A stretch of DNA of 64,000 bases from Sclerodactyla briareus (GCA_026419785.1 JAODTK010005802.1:124001-188000); one strand, 5' to 3'. Shown: positions 36,491 through 47,569, numbered from the stretch's first letter. Made by a program: numbers and translations. The notes: generated from the sequence alone by a model not told the origin.

Positions 36491-37589
36491 GACTAGTATA
36501 ACCATTATTAACCCAACAACTTAACCTAACCCTCTAGTTTTTGGGGAAACTGACCCAATCCCCCTCAAGTGATATCCAATAAGGGTGATTGGGCACAAGA
36601 AGGCAATGCACCTCGGATTCTTGAATTTCGAATGGAACCACACAAATTATTGAATGAGAGGGTGCCCCTAAACAATTATCCACTGAACGCTGATTGACAG
36701 ACGAAATCCTAGCGTTTATCGCTACTCTTTACTCCAATATTTTAATAATGTTGTCGCAATGAATCTAAGACCAAATTTTTACGCACCATTTACTTGGTCC
36801 TCAAGAAATTATTCCGATTGAAATTAAGCTCCATCCAGATACTATCACTTTCGACATATGGATTCCACTCGATATATGGCGATTCAGAAAAAAGGCCACT
36901 AAATCACGTAAAATGTTGAGTAAGAGGTGGAGGAAATTCTATGAATTGATAGCCGGTTTTTTATCAATGGTAAGGCTTGCAAGGTGGTGGATTAGTTTGA
37001 GACAGAAAAGGTCAGCATTCAATCTGACAACTAATATTTTAGCGCGACAAACAGAACTTTTTACATACGTTGTTTTGGGGGGGGGGGGCCCGCTCTGATC
37101 CGTACTGTTGGTAGATGGTCGATTCTCAGCTGGTCCCGAATATTATAACAGCAGAGTGAGTCACTCAAGGTATTAATGGACCAGTTGCAATTTTTCAATC
37201 TTCATTTGATTTCGAGAACCTTTGCAAATGGGATCTGATTCCGAGGGTATTAGAACCATGTGGCCAATGGTGGAAACATTAAATGTATCGAATTTGCATA
37301 ATATATTCAAATTTCTGAAGTTTATCCGATTGTAGAATGAGACTTGGCCAGATATAGCCTCTTTATTTTGGTGCTGTTGCAGGAACTCTTTAGTTTGAGG
37401 TTATGTGTTGTCCCAGTGCGGGAAGTGTTTAGTGCTTGAGAATAATTATGTAAAGCTGTGTCTCCATGAGGCAGGCGCGGGTGGAAAGCCATTTCCACGA
37501 GGCGATGGCGGGCAGGGCAAGGTGCGGACGTGGACGCCTTTTCAAATCGATCATGTATTGTTTGTTGCCTGTTTGTTTAGACCGATCCT
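36491..37589. other. No gene recognised; poly-G at 37077-37088
   Basis: The only clear landmark is a run of 12 G followed by CCCGC. The frame at 36913-37098 (KRWRKFYELIAGFLSMVRL) is protein-like but too short to assign. Confidence 0.35.
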
Positions 37590-38300
37590 TACCATACTAT
37601 CACGGCCGGATCGGCTCATCTGAGCCAAGGGTCGGCTCTCCGGCTTACCAGAGCTTGTGTCCAACTCCCGGTCCTCCCTAGGCAGGTCAGCTCTCCCGAA
37701 AGGCGGTCGGATCTCATGGGACGTTTTGGTCCGACTCTTCCAGTCATCCAACCAGGTCGCTTCCGAACAGGGTCGGCTCTCCAGCTCTACTGAGCCCCCG
37801 ACCGACCTTCGAGCCTTCGGAACACATTAGCTCTCCGAGCCGGGGATCAGCTCTCCCGAATCTCCCGAGCCGTTTGGAATTGGGTGGATGGAGGTGGAAG
37901 AACTCTGTGGGCCCTCATGAGCGGATGGCTCTCCGGCCGTGGGGCGGCTCTCCCTGCTTCTCCGGAACCAGATCGTGAGTCGACTCCCGGGCGATCCAGA
38001 GCGGGGACGGGCACTTCCACAGTAGGTCGGCCCTCCCTGGCTGTGGGTCGGCTTTCGCCGGCTCCCGAGCCATGGACAATTCCCCAGCTCATGCTCTCAG
38101 AGCCAGGTCCGACTTGTAGGCCATCGCGAGCTGATCGGCTCTCGGGCCAGGGAGTCAGCTCTTCCCGTGTCTTCGAGCCCGTTGGACTGGCCTCTCGGAC
38201 TCTCCAGAACCGTGATTTGCTCGCCTGACCGGTTACGAACCTTCCGGAGCAAGAGCGATTATCCAGAGCCGTGTTGCGACCGCAGTCGGCACGCCGCCGG
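37590..38300 (+). repeat. GC-rich minisatellite, second copy ('gtcggctctcc...gagcc')
   Basis: Irregular recurrence of 'gatcggctc', 'ggtcggctctccgg', 'cttccgagcc' and 'ctctcccgaatctcccgagcc' every 30-50 bp. It is the same style of array as 18640-19720, and it likewise precedes a MITE-like module. The ORFs at 37847-38308 (minus) and 37884-38228 (plus) are by-products of the GC-rich repeat. Confidence 0.75.
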
Positions 38301-38516
38301 AGCTGCACTCTCGCCTCGCAACGAAGCCTGGGTTATACCTTCAGGACAGGGTTGGAAACTAGTGAAAGTAGTCTTACGAGAGCGTCCTAGCCATAGTTCT
38401 ACCACCATCCTCTCTCCCAAGCTGACTGCTCGGCGACCCACCGCAAGTGGCCCTGTGTGCTCGTCTAGTGCCTGGTTCCATAATGGGGTAGTGAATATTT
38501 GAAATTTCAAAAAAAA

Positions 38517-38793
38517 AATCAACAAAACTTCACTGTTTGTGAATCTGGGAAGTATGAATAATTACCCATGGTGGATGCTCCGCCCAAACCTTCCGGGCCA
38601 TCACAGCATCCTCCTCTGTCGGATTGCGGGCCTTCACCCCAATTCTATGACGCTTCAACTGGAAAATTGAGAAGGGCGATGGGGTGGCAACCCGGACTAG
38701 TTGCCAGTTTGCCAGATGTTTAATGGTGCGGGGGTGGGGCCCAATATGATTCATACTTCAAGATTCACAAACTAGGTGAAGTTTTGTTGATTT
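38517..38793. mobile_element. MITE-like element with ~50-bp terminal inverted repeats, copy 2
   Basis: The left arm 38517-38575 (aatcaacaaaacttcact, gtttgtgaatct, agtatgaataat) is inverted at 38743-38793 (atgattcatactt, agattcacaaac, gtgaagttttgttgattt). The interior matches copy 1 at 20442 ('ccttccgggccatcacag', 'gtcggattgcgggcctt', 'acccggactagt'). The arms differ between copies while matching within each copy. Confidence 0.78.
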
Positions 38794-38799
38794 CAGGGT

Positions 38800-40610
38800 G
38801 CCTGAAAGTAATACCGAGTAGTACGGGGCCCAAAAAAGACGTTGAGCATCGGGCACTTGTTTCCTATTCGAGAAGTTACATAATGAATGCTTGACATGTC
38901 AAGTGACAACACTTGAACACATTGCGACGATATCAAGACTTGGACAGCAAGTCGAGAAGGGGGAGGGGGAATTAAATGTAGGCATTAAGTACACTAAGCA
39001 GGGGGGACCGTCATAAAATCCGCTCCTTGGCTACGGGCCTGACACCATTGTTTAAAATTTGAACACAAGGGTTCAACACTTGAACATCAGCCTCATTAGC
39101 GGACGCCTTAGAAATTCGAGCATCCACTCACCAATGTGCTTCATTGAAATAAACATCAGTTTATAACGCTATTTCTGAGCTGAATTACCACATTTTGACG
39201 TGTGGTTATGGAAAGAATACACGAGGAGGCAATGGCTTACAGGCTCAAAACCTTCGTCCGCCTCGCGCCCGCCTCGTCCGCTTGTCCGCCTTGTGGGAAC
39301 AGCTACCCGGTCCCCTCTGGGCTCCCCCCCCCCCAGCGACCGCAGCGCCCGCGTCCGCCTGTGGAACACAGCCTAAGAGCTGCCTCAATGGTTTTATAGT
39401 ACAGTATGTTTCAAAACATCATCCATTACTTTTATATTGACAGCTATAGATGGGGGTGGATGACATGCAGACGCTGGGGACTATTAACCCGGTAGCGGAG
39501 AAGAAATCATTGGTAAGGGAGCCAAACCGCTGACAGCTTCTATACCCAGGGGATAAAAGATGGGATAGTAGAAGATCATGAATCCTTTTCAGTACGTTTC
39601 ACGGACTTTCTGGCCCAGAACTGAGACGAAATGATTGAAGCAGTTACGTTACATGCCACTGAGACCAGTGCAACTGTCTCATTAACGATAATGATGTAGG
39701 TGAGTGCAACTTTAACCTACTGACACCCCCCCCGGCCCCTCCTTCGACATTAAACTTGTACAATACAGATATGTCCATGTGCAGTTTATTGCTCGTCAAT
39801 AAAGTTTTCCCTTTCACTAGAAAGACCCAACTTACGAATTTTCCCTAAATTTGAGGTTGATCTGGATGACACATTTTGTCTTCAAATAGCCACCGAATGA
39901 CAGATACTAATTACTTCCGGATTTTCTTTTTCAATTTTTCTGCCTGAAAAATATTTCATTAGACTTATTTTTATGTTGTCAAATTGTGTTCCTGCGTTGA
40001 GGATATTCGCGATTCATTAATTAGATGCGGAGTGTGCACTACGGACTGACTCACGGCATTCCAGTCTCCGTGATAGGATACTATGAAATGATTTACAAGA
40101 CTGGCATCTGAAGAATAGGATCCAATAAATGATGCTGCTTCTAACATTTGTGTATTTCCATTGGTGTTCGTACAAATTGGAGAAATAAGGTTATGCAGTT
40201 AGGTGCCTAACTTCAATGTTAATAATACACATGAATGCATAACCATTATCCGGGTAAAAACAAACGTCGACGACAGCGAACAAATATAGGATGAGGTATC
40301 TCCTAACTAGAGGGCTTAGCTAGCAGCAGAACTTTTTCAGAGATTTTTAATCTATCGGCAGTTAAATGGGCCCTGCCAGATTCACAAGGTGACTAGTTCT
40401 TGTATTATGATAGAGTGGTTTACATAACATTAAATCCACCCATTGTTATGAAATACATGTGAAGATTTGGGTATCCCTGGGAATACAACATGTGTATGTC
40501 AGCTTAATAGGAGGTCTTGCTTTGAAGAGAAACCCTGGAATGGATGTTGAAAGGCTTTGTCAGGGATTCAATATCTGCAAACATTGGCATCCCGGTTTTC
40601 AGTTAATTAT
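38800..40610. other. No gene recognised; GTCCGCC-rich patch
   Basis: A GC patch at 39258-39365 recurs around 'cgtccgcct' and ends in 'gtggaacacagcctaagag', the reverse of a phrase common at ends of DNA-transposon relics. A poly-C run at 39328-39337. The remainder is ordinary AT-rich DNA. Confidence 0.35.
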
Positions 40611-40629
40611 AAGTGAGCCTGCTAATCTA

Positions 40630-40772
40630 CAGGTTGGGGGACTCGAGTACGGTCTCGGTCTCGAGGCGATTTTTCAAGACTCGTCTTGGACTCGGACTCA
40701 GGGTTCAAGACGCGGACTCGGCTGCTGGGACTAGGCTGCTGGGACTCAGGGACTCGAGTGAGTCCAGGTCAG
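40630..40772 (+). repeat. GACTCG-type simple repeat block 1
   Basis: Interrupted repetition of 'ggactcgg', 'gactcgag' and 'ctgctgggact'. A second block of the same type lies at 41410-41545. The similarity is of motif, not of exact order. Confidence 0.8.
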
Positions 40773-41409
40773 ACCGCTCAAAAATCCTTGGCAAAAATCC
40801 TGAAATTATGAGGAAGAATATGCAAAATTCTAACATTGATAATCAAAAACATAGGAACTACTGTGAGTCTTAGTCAAGGTCCGAATTCGCTCATATCAAA
40901 TATGGATTGATCTAGTAGGACTAAAGCTTCAGTGTGTCTGCCGGTTGGAACGGCAGCAAAGGCAGGAATGGCAGCAAAGGTGTCACATGCACCAACACAG
41001 GGGGAGAACTGCCGATTCACCGCAAAGATGGTGGAAAACCGAAAATTGTGATTTCGTGAAAGCCAATGAAAGAAGATTACTGCCATAATACTGTCCGAAA
41101 AAATTATTATGGCTCCAAATTGTAGGCTTAGGGCAGGGGAGAGTTAAGTAGGATCTTATGGATTATTTAGGTACTTATTTTGTTAGTTTTGGCAATCATT
41201 ACTTTCCAATTACCTGGCCATTGCTATGAACTTTCTTGATGACATCCACCTCTTGAATGGGAAGTGGGACTTCAAAACGAATTTAGGCATTGGGCTGATG
41301 TACAATAATATCATAGTTTGTGAATGGCAAGCATCTAACTGTAATACCTTGCTATTTTGGATCCATTACTAGGCCTATTTATCTGTGCGAAAGCTTCAAT
41401 AGTTTGCAT
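40773..41409. other. No gene recognised
   Basis: Between the two GACTCG blocks. A short minus-strand frame (40874-41086) has no family signature. Confidence 0.35.
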
Positions 41410-41545
41410 AGGATGACTCGAGGACTCATACTCAGACTCGGAAAAAAGGACCCGGTCTTACTCGGACTTTGTCTTGGATTTGGCTCGGCGCTGAGACTCG
41501 GTCTTGACTCGGACTCGGATTGCTGCTTGGACTCCAACACTGCTA
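41410..41545 (+). repeat. GACTCG-type simple repeat block 2
   Basis: 'gatgactcgaggactc', 'gactcggtcttgactcgg' and related phrases, the same family as 40630-40772. Confidence 0.8.
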
Positions 41546-41599
41546 ATCTACTTAATTAGCTCCGAGATCATTGATTGCCACTTTAGCATCTGCTGTTAT

Positions 41600-41962
41600 T
41601 CAATTGCCTTTTACGGCGGGACTCCCCAAGGAGATGGTCAACTCGCGACGGTGGTCTGTAGACGCCAGCAATTGTGTAGACGCGACGGCTCACACTTGCC
41701 CTTGACCGCACCGGGTTGTCAAATCCCTCTTCCTGCAATATCCAGCGGTGGGCGGCTCCAGTGGATCGTTGGAGGCGTTGTCCATATTGCTGACGGCAGC
41801 TTCTGCCATATCTACGTCACGCACGTTCACCTGGACCTAAGTTATATGCAACCGGCTACCTCTACTGCTTGGTTCTGCTGTGGCGAAGAACTGCCAGCCA
41901 ATGCGTCCTCACGGTCCTACTACACGGACAGTTTTAGCCTGGTTTCAGAGGCACGCGCCTAG
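41600..41962 (+). CDS. Unknown ORF with coding-like composition
   Basis: A frame open from 41504 to the stop at 41960-41962 (152 codons). The part from about 41600 has balanced codon use and protein-like residues (GGRLQWIVGGVVHIADGSF, YVTHVHLDLSYMQ, CCGEELPANASSRSY). I do not recognise it. The first third overlaps the GACTCG repeat and is probably not coding. It lies directly upstream of a Helentron-like insertion and might be a LINE or gene fragment. Confidence 0.3.
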   Translation, partial: SIAFYGGTPQGDGQLATVVCRRQQLCRRDGSHLPLTAPGCQIPLPAISSGGRLQWIVGGVVHIADGSFCHIYVTHVHLDLSYMQPATSTAWFCCGEELPANASSRSYYTDSFSLVSEARA

Positions 41963-42085
41963 CTGCATCCATGTCCGGACTACGAATCCAGCCTATCACT
42001 GCCAGAACAGAAACAGGTCGAATGCTGGCGGGATCCGGCCTGTCCTAGCAAAGATTGAATGGTGACCCCGACGCTCTAAGAGTTT

Positions 42086-42748
42086 TTGATTCCTTGACCA
42101 AGTTCAAGGAATCTATGCGTCACCGTCGGTGGTGTGTGTGTGGGTCGTGTGTTTGTGTGTTGGTGACGCCAGCTTGTAAACACAAAACTTGAATCAGTCT
42201 GAGTAGTCAGGCTCATACTGGTATTGTTTCCCATATGATACTAACCAGAAGTCAAAGTAATGAAACCCTGTGAACATGCTAAGTCCCCGGAACTGGTTGG
42301 TATTAAATCAGGTTGACATTTGGTGTGTAGCTCCTATGGGAGTACAGGAACCCTATTTTTTTGGTATATGTCGGGGTGAATTTGGTCCAAAAATAAATTC
42401 ATGAAATTCATATTTTGGTTAATTTTGCTTGTACACAATAATCGACCTGCCCTGGATGGATGAAGCCCATATTGGTCTGTGTGTTTCCCCATGATGATCA
42501 TGACCCCTATTGTTTTGGGTCAGGTCGAGGTCTCTGAGGTACCAAGGTCAAGTCCGAAATCGGGGAAATCAGTGTGTAGCTTTCTTATCAAGAGTATAGG
42601 AACCCTATTGGTTTGGTTGGGTAAACGTGAAATTTGTTAGGTTGTTATGGTGCCCATAATTAGCTGGTGCAATATATCCCAATTGTCTCGTGTCCACTAT
42701 AGTTGTCGAAAGAGTCAAGGCTCACTAAGCCTTTCGGCTTTCTGAGTT
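42086..42748 (+). mobile_element. Compact Helentron-like element, copy G, both ends present (~660 bp)
   Basis: The left hairpin gattccttgac, caa, gttcaaggaatc (42088-42113) is followed by 'tatgcgtca', a GT tract (42130-42160) and about one and a half 302-bp units. The right end has 'gagtcaagg' then the hairpin AAGCC-tttc-GGCTT and 'tctgag' at about 42714-42748. This is the shortest near-complete copy and the best template for defining the element. The right flank is the truncated RT of an RTE-like LINE. Confidence 0.85.
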
Positions 42749-42749
42749 C

Positions 42750-44450
42750 TGGCCTGCAAGCCAACTGCATCTCACCACTTCACAGTTCTGGACTCTTTTT
42801 TATGCATGCTTCAGTTATTATCCTCTATATATGCCCCACATCCCCCTTTGAACCTTTCCCCTTGTCTAATCTGACCCCACACTGATCTTCCCTGTCATCC
42901 GGCATTCCCCCCCCCCACCCCCTCCCATCCTCCATCCACGCATCTGTCAGGTTCCATCCATTACGCAATATTGGCATCTCTATAGTCTCCCTTGCAGTCT
43001 ATCAATCATCTGCCATCATCGCCATAACTGACGACCAGCTACCTTCCCTAAACTTTAATTTCTCTCATAGCCTTCACAACTTCTTCCCGTCTAAACCCTC
43101 TCATTGTGTCCTCCAGCATATCCGTCTGTCGCTGGTCCAATAATCTCTCCTTCATGAGTTTTCTCCTCTGTGTTCTTTCTGAACTATCCTCCTGTCTCCC
43201 TCGCTGACTCACTGCCTGTCCACTCCCCCGCATGCCATCCCCCTCCATCAACCTCCTTTCCTTTCCCATAATTTCACTGAACTTGAACATCCCTTTTGGA
43301 TCCATATCCAGCTTGCACAACTCCGCCTCATGCCCCTCCCTCATCGCCTTTACACCACCATCGCCCGCTTCTTCATGGTTTTAACATTGCCTCATTCTCC
43401 CAGTGCACTTCAAACCAGGTTTTGTACGCCTCCTTCTTTCTCCCTATTCACCTCCTTCACTCCCTTCCACCACCATGTGTGTCACTCGCTCTCCTCTGCC
43501 TTCTTCTCCGCAACTTCGCGATCATCCACCACCTTTTGCAAACCATCCCAAAAACAGCTCCATGTATCTGGTGCATTGATGCCCACCAGCCCCTACACTC
43601 TCTCTTCTCAAAATCTCCCTTCTGTTTCTTCCTCCTTCAGTTTCCACACCATTCTTCGCTCAACTGCCTGCTCCCTTCCTCGCAACCTTTTCAGTTTTTT
43701 CACCAGTTTTTCACTCAGTCTGTGCTGCAGTTCCCCTGATACCTTCACATCTCTTGAATGCTTTCTACTATTCTTGCCCACCAGCACGAAATCCATCTCT
43801 GCTCTTTTCCCCCCTCCCCTCCAGCACCGAATGTCACCCCCTTCTGAACCAGTGTTTTGTGCCACACACAGATCCTTCTCGACACAGAATTCCAGCGGCA
43901 TCCTTCCTTCATAGCGCATGTTCCTCCTCCAAACCATATCCACCATGTACTCCATTGTAATAGCATCCATTCCACCCAACATGCCCATTGAGTCACCATA
44001 GCCCAGAACCAGAGTTCAATTCCTTTTCCCTCCCTCGTTCGGGAGTCCCCCTCACTCGCCTTCTCATTGTAAACCTGCTCCTCCTCATTGCTTGTTTCGC
44101 CACTCCTCCTAGCCATTCCACATTCCCACACTCACCCACTCCTCCTCGCAAAGCTGCAACTGTTCGCCATCGACGTTTCGGGTCACTCTCCCTTCTAAAC
44201 TCGACCCTCCATTACCTTCAATCACCGCTTCTTTTGACGGAAACACAACCACACCACCGCCCTCCATTTTCCCTGTCGTTTCCAAACCACCAACAAGTGG
44301 TATCGCCTTCCTAACTCCAATCAAATCCTCCTCTGCCCCCTGCTCGGCCCCTGGTCTCTCCATCTCACCTCCTGCAGACTACAAATGTCCATGCGACCCT
44401 CCTCAGTCCTCCTCAACTCTCATCAGTGACCTCCGTCCCTCTTCCACACA
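42750..44450 (-). pseudogene. RTE-like non-LTR retrotransposon: endonuclease and start of RT, frameshifted
   Basis: Read on the minus strand, the order is that of RTE-type pol. The AP-endonuclease begins with 'LQEVRWRDQGPSR' (about 44355) and an LWWVWK-type block. 'GYGDSMGMLGGMDAITMEY' (about 43985) and 'EMDFVLVGKNSRKHSRDVKV' then 'GELQHRL' (about 43800-43720) follow. A linker 'MRGFRREEVVKAMREIKV' (about 43100), 'LDKGKGSKGG' (about 42850) and 'GEMQLACRP' (about 42770) then mark the beginning of RT. Catalytic RT motifs are missing because the element stops where the Helentron-like copy ends at 42748. Several frameshifts, so not functional. Confidence 0.8.
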
Positions 44451-45130
44451 AACTTCCCAGCCTTCCAAGATCCAATCCTCACCCTGAGTCGCTCATCCAG
44501 TCTCTCTTCATCAGGCAAGCCATCTTGCACGACCCGGGGCGAGGGTTTTCACGTTTTATTTTATATTCGAGTTGTAAGGCCAGATGCGGCCCACCCCAAC
44601 TTTGGCTGGCTGTTGGTGGCCACACATTCTTGTTGCCATCATCATCATCATCCAGCTTAACTTCTAAATTAATCCACATCAGTGGGTGAGACGGTTCATG
44701 CAGCTCTCACCGAAATCATTCAGGCCTCCCGATTCCCTGTGGTAGCAGGTCCAGATTCCACTCTGGAGATCATTATGCACTGTGCTGGACCAGGTCTTCC
44801 TAGGTCTACCTCGGGATGCTGTACCAGCAATCTGCGTGTCAGTACACCTCCTGATCCAGCCATCACTACGTTGATCATGTAAGGATTTTTTAATTTGGAG
44901 CGAAAGTTTTATGACTGGATGCCCTTCCTAACATCACAACCTGATTTGCGGATCAGCGCTGGATGCTTAATTGTGTCATCTCAACACTAGAAGGAGTTGC
45001 CAACCCCAAGGCTGAAGACCATCGACGGATCATCTAGCTGCCCTCAAGTGGTTTGCAATCAGTTTCCCTTAAGGGGGATGCCTCCGCTTCGGCTAAGGAG
45101 CCCCATGTATCATAGTCTTGTGTAAGAGTG
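44451..45130 (-). repeat. Probable 5' region of the RTE-like LINE
   Basis: Contains 'gactggatgcccttcctaac' followed by 'atcacaacc' (44918-44946), a phrase typical of RTE-associated repeats in aquatic animals, and a (CAT)n run at 44638-44652. Position and orientation fit the 5' part of the minus-strand element that continues at 44450. Assignment is by recognition, not alignment. Confidence 0.4.
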
Positions 45131-45165
45131 TTAATCGTATCTAACACAAGACTACATCTATCCTG
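45095..45165. other. Inverted pair around 'agtcttgtgt'
   Basis: 'atagtcttgtgtaag' (45113-45127) and 'taacacaagactac' (45140-45153) are near-perfect inverted complements with a short loop of about 12 bp, forming a stable hairpin just outside the LINE 5' region. It may mark an element end. Confidence 0.5.
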
Positions 45166-45499
45166 GACAGACGAAACCCTGCCAAGGGGGGCAAATGGAT
45201 GCCCCCTCCCCCCTCCCCGCTCCTGTTCGGTTACTTATATTATACCCGCACGCAACGAATTGAGTTACAGCCTTCGCAGGGCTGTAATTGTTACATCTGC
45301 ACCCTCGTCGTGTAAAGAGGCATGCCTGTCTCTGGGTTAGGATGTTGGCAATTGGCAACGGACATCTGTCCTTACCGGTTTCATCCTCCTTTCATGTGTT
45401 CTTGTTGGCATTGAGTGCTCTTGCGTGATGTTGAAGTTGGGATAGTAAACTATTTCGAATTCCGGTCCAACATTTGCAAGGCCGGCTTAGCGGTTTCCG

Positions 45500-45805
45500 T
45501 GGTGGGATCGAGTTCAAACTTGGTGGGTGTGCTTCCCATGATGAGTACATGAACGCTATTTATTGTTGTATGAGTAGGGGGTCAATTTTGGGCCAAGAGT
45601 GGAAACTTGTAAAATTCTGGTATTTTGGGCACTTGACCTTTTAATCAGGCAAAGTCAAACGTGCCTGGTGGGATCTAGTTCAAACTTGGTGGGTGTGCTT
45701 CCCATGATGAGTACATGAACGCTATTTATTGTTGTATGAGTAGGGGGTCAATTTTGGGCCAAAAGTGGAAACGTGTAAAATTCTGGTATTTTGGACACGT
45801 TTATA
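45500..45805 (+). repeat. Two nearly identical 166-bp monomers related to the Helentron-like half-unit
   Basis: 'gcttcccatgatgagtacat' at 45531 and again at 45697 (166-bp period). Both copies continue 'gaacgctatttattgttgta' and 'gggggtcaattttgggcc'. Identity between the two is much higher than in other arrays, pointing to a recent duplication of a distinct single-half-unit subfamily. Confidence 0.85.
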
Positions 45806-46405
45806 CCTTGTATCGGTCGGTCAATCTTTCGATCCAAGGCTTGACAGCAAATTTGCTTTCAGCCGGTATGCTGTGAATAGGAAATATTCCCATTGGTTGC
45901 ACACTTGGAATAAATCCTATTATGCACCTGCTTATAGCTTACGGTCATCCTGCCGGTTGAGGTATTACCATAAGGTATGAAGCAATGACCACAATGCCTA
46001 TTAGCCACTGCGCCTGGGCAGCAAGCGTTTTCGAAATTCCGCAAGGCCCACATGTTTTGTGATTGTAAATTAATTCAAAACCATTGGTAGATAGGAAATG
46101 CGGAAAGTGGTATCGTTTTTGCTACATGTACAGTTGGTCCGCCTCCCTTCAATAATTCTCGGAGACGTACGAAAAAGACCTTCGAAATGAGATATCCCGT
46201 TTTTCTCCTGCTGTGAATTTCCTTCCAGTGGCGCGTTCGAAACAATACAGTCACTGTCTGGGAAATCGACTACAATGAATTTCGGCAGGAGTTGCAAGGT
46301 CTTACCGTTGGGGCGTTGAACTCCGAATAGTGTGAGGTAGGCTTCAGTAATTCACGAATGAGGATATATTTGATTCACCTTGAACACTTTTTTATTTGCC
46401 TGTAG
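45806..46405. other. No gene recognised
   Basis: A minus-strand frame at 46070-46297 (FVVDFPDSDCIVSNAPLEGN) looks protein-like but has no family signature and no clear splice sites. Confidence 0.3.
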
Positions 46406-46502
46406 CTGTTGCATGGTTGGAAGTAAGAGGACTTTGTGGAGGGCTCCGGAAGTACATACATGGCATTTATCCAATCTGCCAGAAGGATTGTGTTTTCATT
46501 TG
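46406..46502 (+). CDS. Candidate internal exon with strong splice signals
   Basis: Acceptor: T-rich tract 'cttttttatttgcctgtag' ending at 46405. Donor: gtaagtat at 46503, a near-perfect consensus. The 97-bp exon is open in two frames. The more protein-like one reads VAWLEVRGLCGGLRKYIHGI then YPICQKDCVFIW. No family recognised. Good signals at both ends make it one of the best exon candidates in the window. Confidence 0.45.
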
Positions 46503-46779
46503 GTAAGTATGCATGGTGGCCTTAGCCTGTGCCCCTTGATTATTATTGAGGTGAGGTAGTTAGTTAGGAATGCTTCATGAAAAAAAAAACCCACAAGAAT
46601 TCTATGACAATCCCACGGCCCAAGGGTTCATGATAGGCTTGCCATATTCATTTTAGTTGTACCGGATGGCCAACCCTCTGATCTGGTGTTGTTAAATCTT
46701 CAAATAGATGAGAGAATGTCATCATGGGATAAAAGGTCTAAAGACTCTTAAGGATCCCGCAATGTTACTAATATCTTGA

Positions 46780-47340
46780 ATGAAATCACTGAGCGCTTGA
46801 TACAGCACTCTCTGGGAGTCTATTTTTATTTTTCCCGCAAAAATGAAATGATGAGATGAGATACTGACGTGCATGGCGTTGTTGAATTGTCATCAATCCT
46901 AGTTCTTGTATTTCCCTCATACGTTCTTCAGTCATTCCCGGTATAATTAGGTATCCTTCGCTGCACTCCTTCAAACGAAGTAAATATCTTCATTCAGGTA
47001 GGTTTCCAGACAGGGTATGCCATAATCCAAGTGTAGGCCTTATAGTGATTTTATACATGGACGGTGTTGAAATTAGCAAACGTTCTGCATCATAATTCCA
47101 ATGACTTTGTGTGCTTCTTCACAGAATCTGCACACTGTCTACTGATCTTCATTGTGGTGCTAACATTAACACCCCCAAGTCTTTTTTCCTCTTTGATTCT
47201 CTTCAGCTCTTTTCCACTCATTTGGTACATTGTAGGTTCATCACTGCCCCCACCAAATGGTTAACCTTGCGTAATTGCTGAGATCTCACTCCGCATTAGA
47301 CTAATCACTGTTGTATCGTAGCGAAATTTACTGATTCGGA
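46780..47340 (-). pseudogene. CR1/L2/Jockey-like RT C-terminal part, decayed
   Basis: Minus strand, in order: 'MSGKELKRIKEEKRLGG' (about 47230; family EKDLGV block), 'VSTTMKISRQCADSVKK' (about 47165), HYKAYTW (family LVRPxLEY position, about 47050), 'FEGVQRRIPNYTG' (about 46970) and 'MTEERMREIQELGLMTIQQR' (about 46935; family LSYEERLxxLGLxTLExRR). Frames change between blocks. Upstream catalytic motifs are not in the visible part. Confidence 0.8.
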
Positions 47341-47560
47341 CATAATACCAATATCTAAATCATTCCTGTACATAAGCAGTTTTAAAACCACATGCTCACA
47401 TACTGATCCTTCAACGCAGAAACTTGTTCACCTCATCATTCTGAAATGCCATTCATACCACGCGTGGTTCCCGTTCAGCAGCACTCTTAGTCAACTCTAG
47501 TGGTCAGGGTTTTGAGGTCATCCATAAACACAATAGAAAGTGAACGACAGAGGAAATCAA
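47341..47560. other. Spacer between two minus-strand retroelement remnants
   Basis: No recognised feature. It may contain the degraded end of the Ty3/gypsy RNase H that follows. Confidence 0.3.
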
Positions 47561-47569
47561 AGACTGCCA

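Noticed and set aside
37847..38308. Opposite-strand ORFs of 153 and 114 codons
   Set aside because: They overlap head-on within a GC-rich minisatellite. The composition explains both.
43296..44314. Plus-strand ORFs rich in Ser/Pro/Leu/Phe (147, 194 and 108 codons)
   Set aside because: Antisense shadows of the minus-strand RTE-like endonuclease region, which has recognisable motifs.
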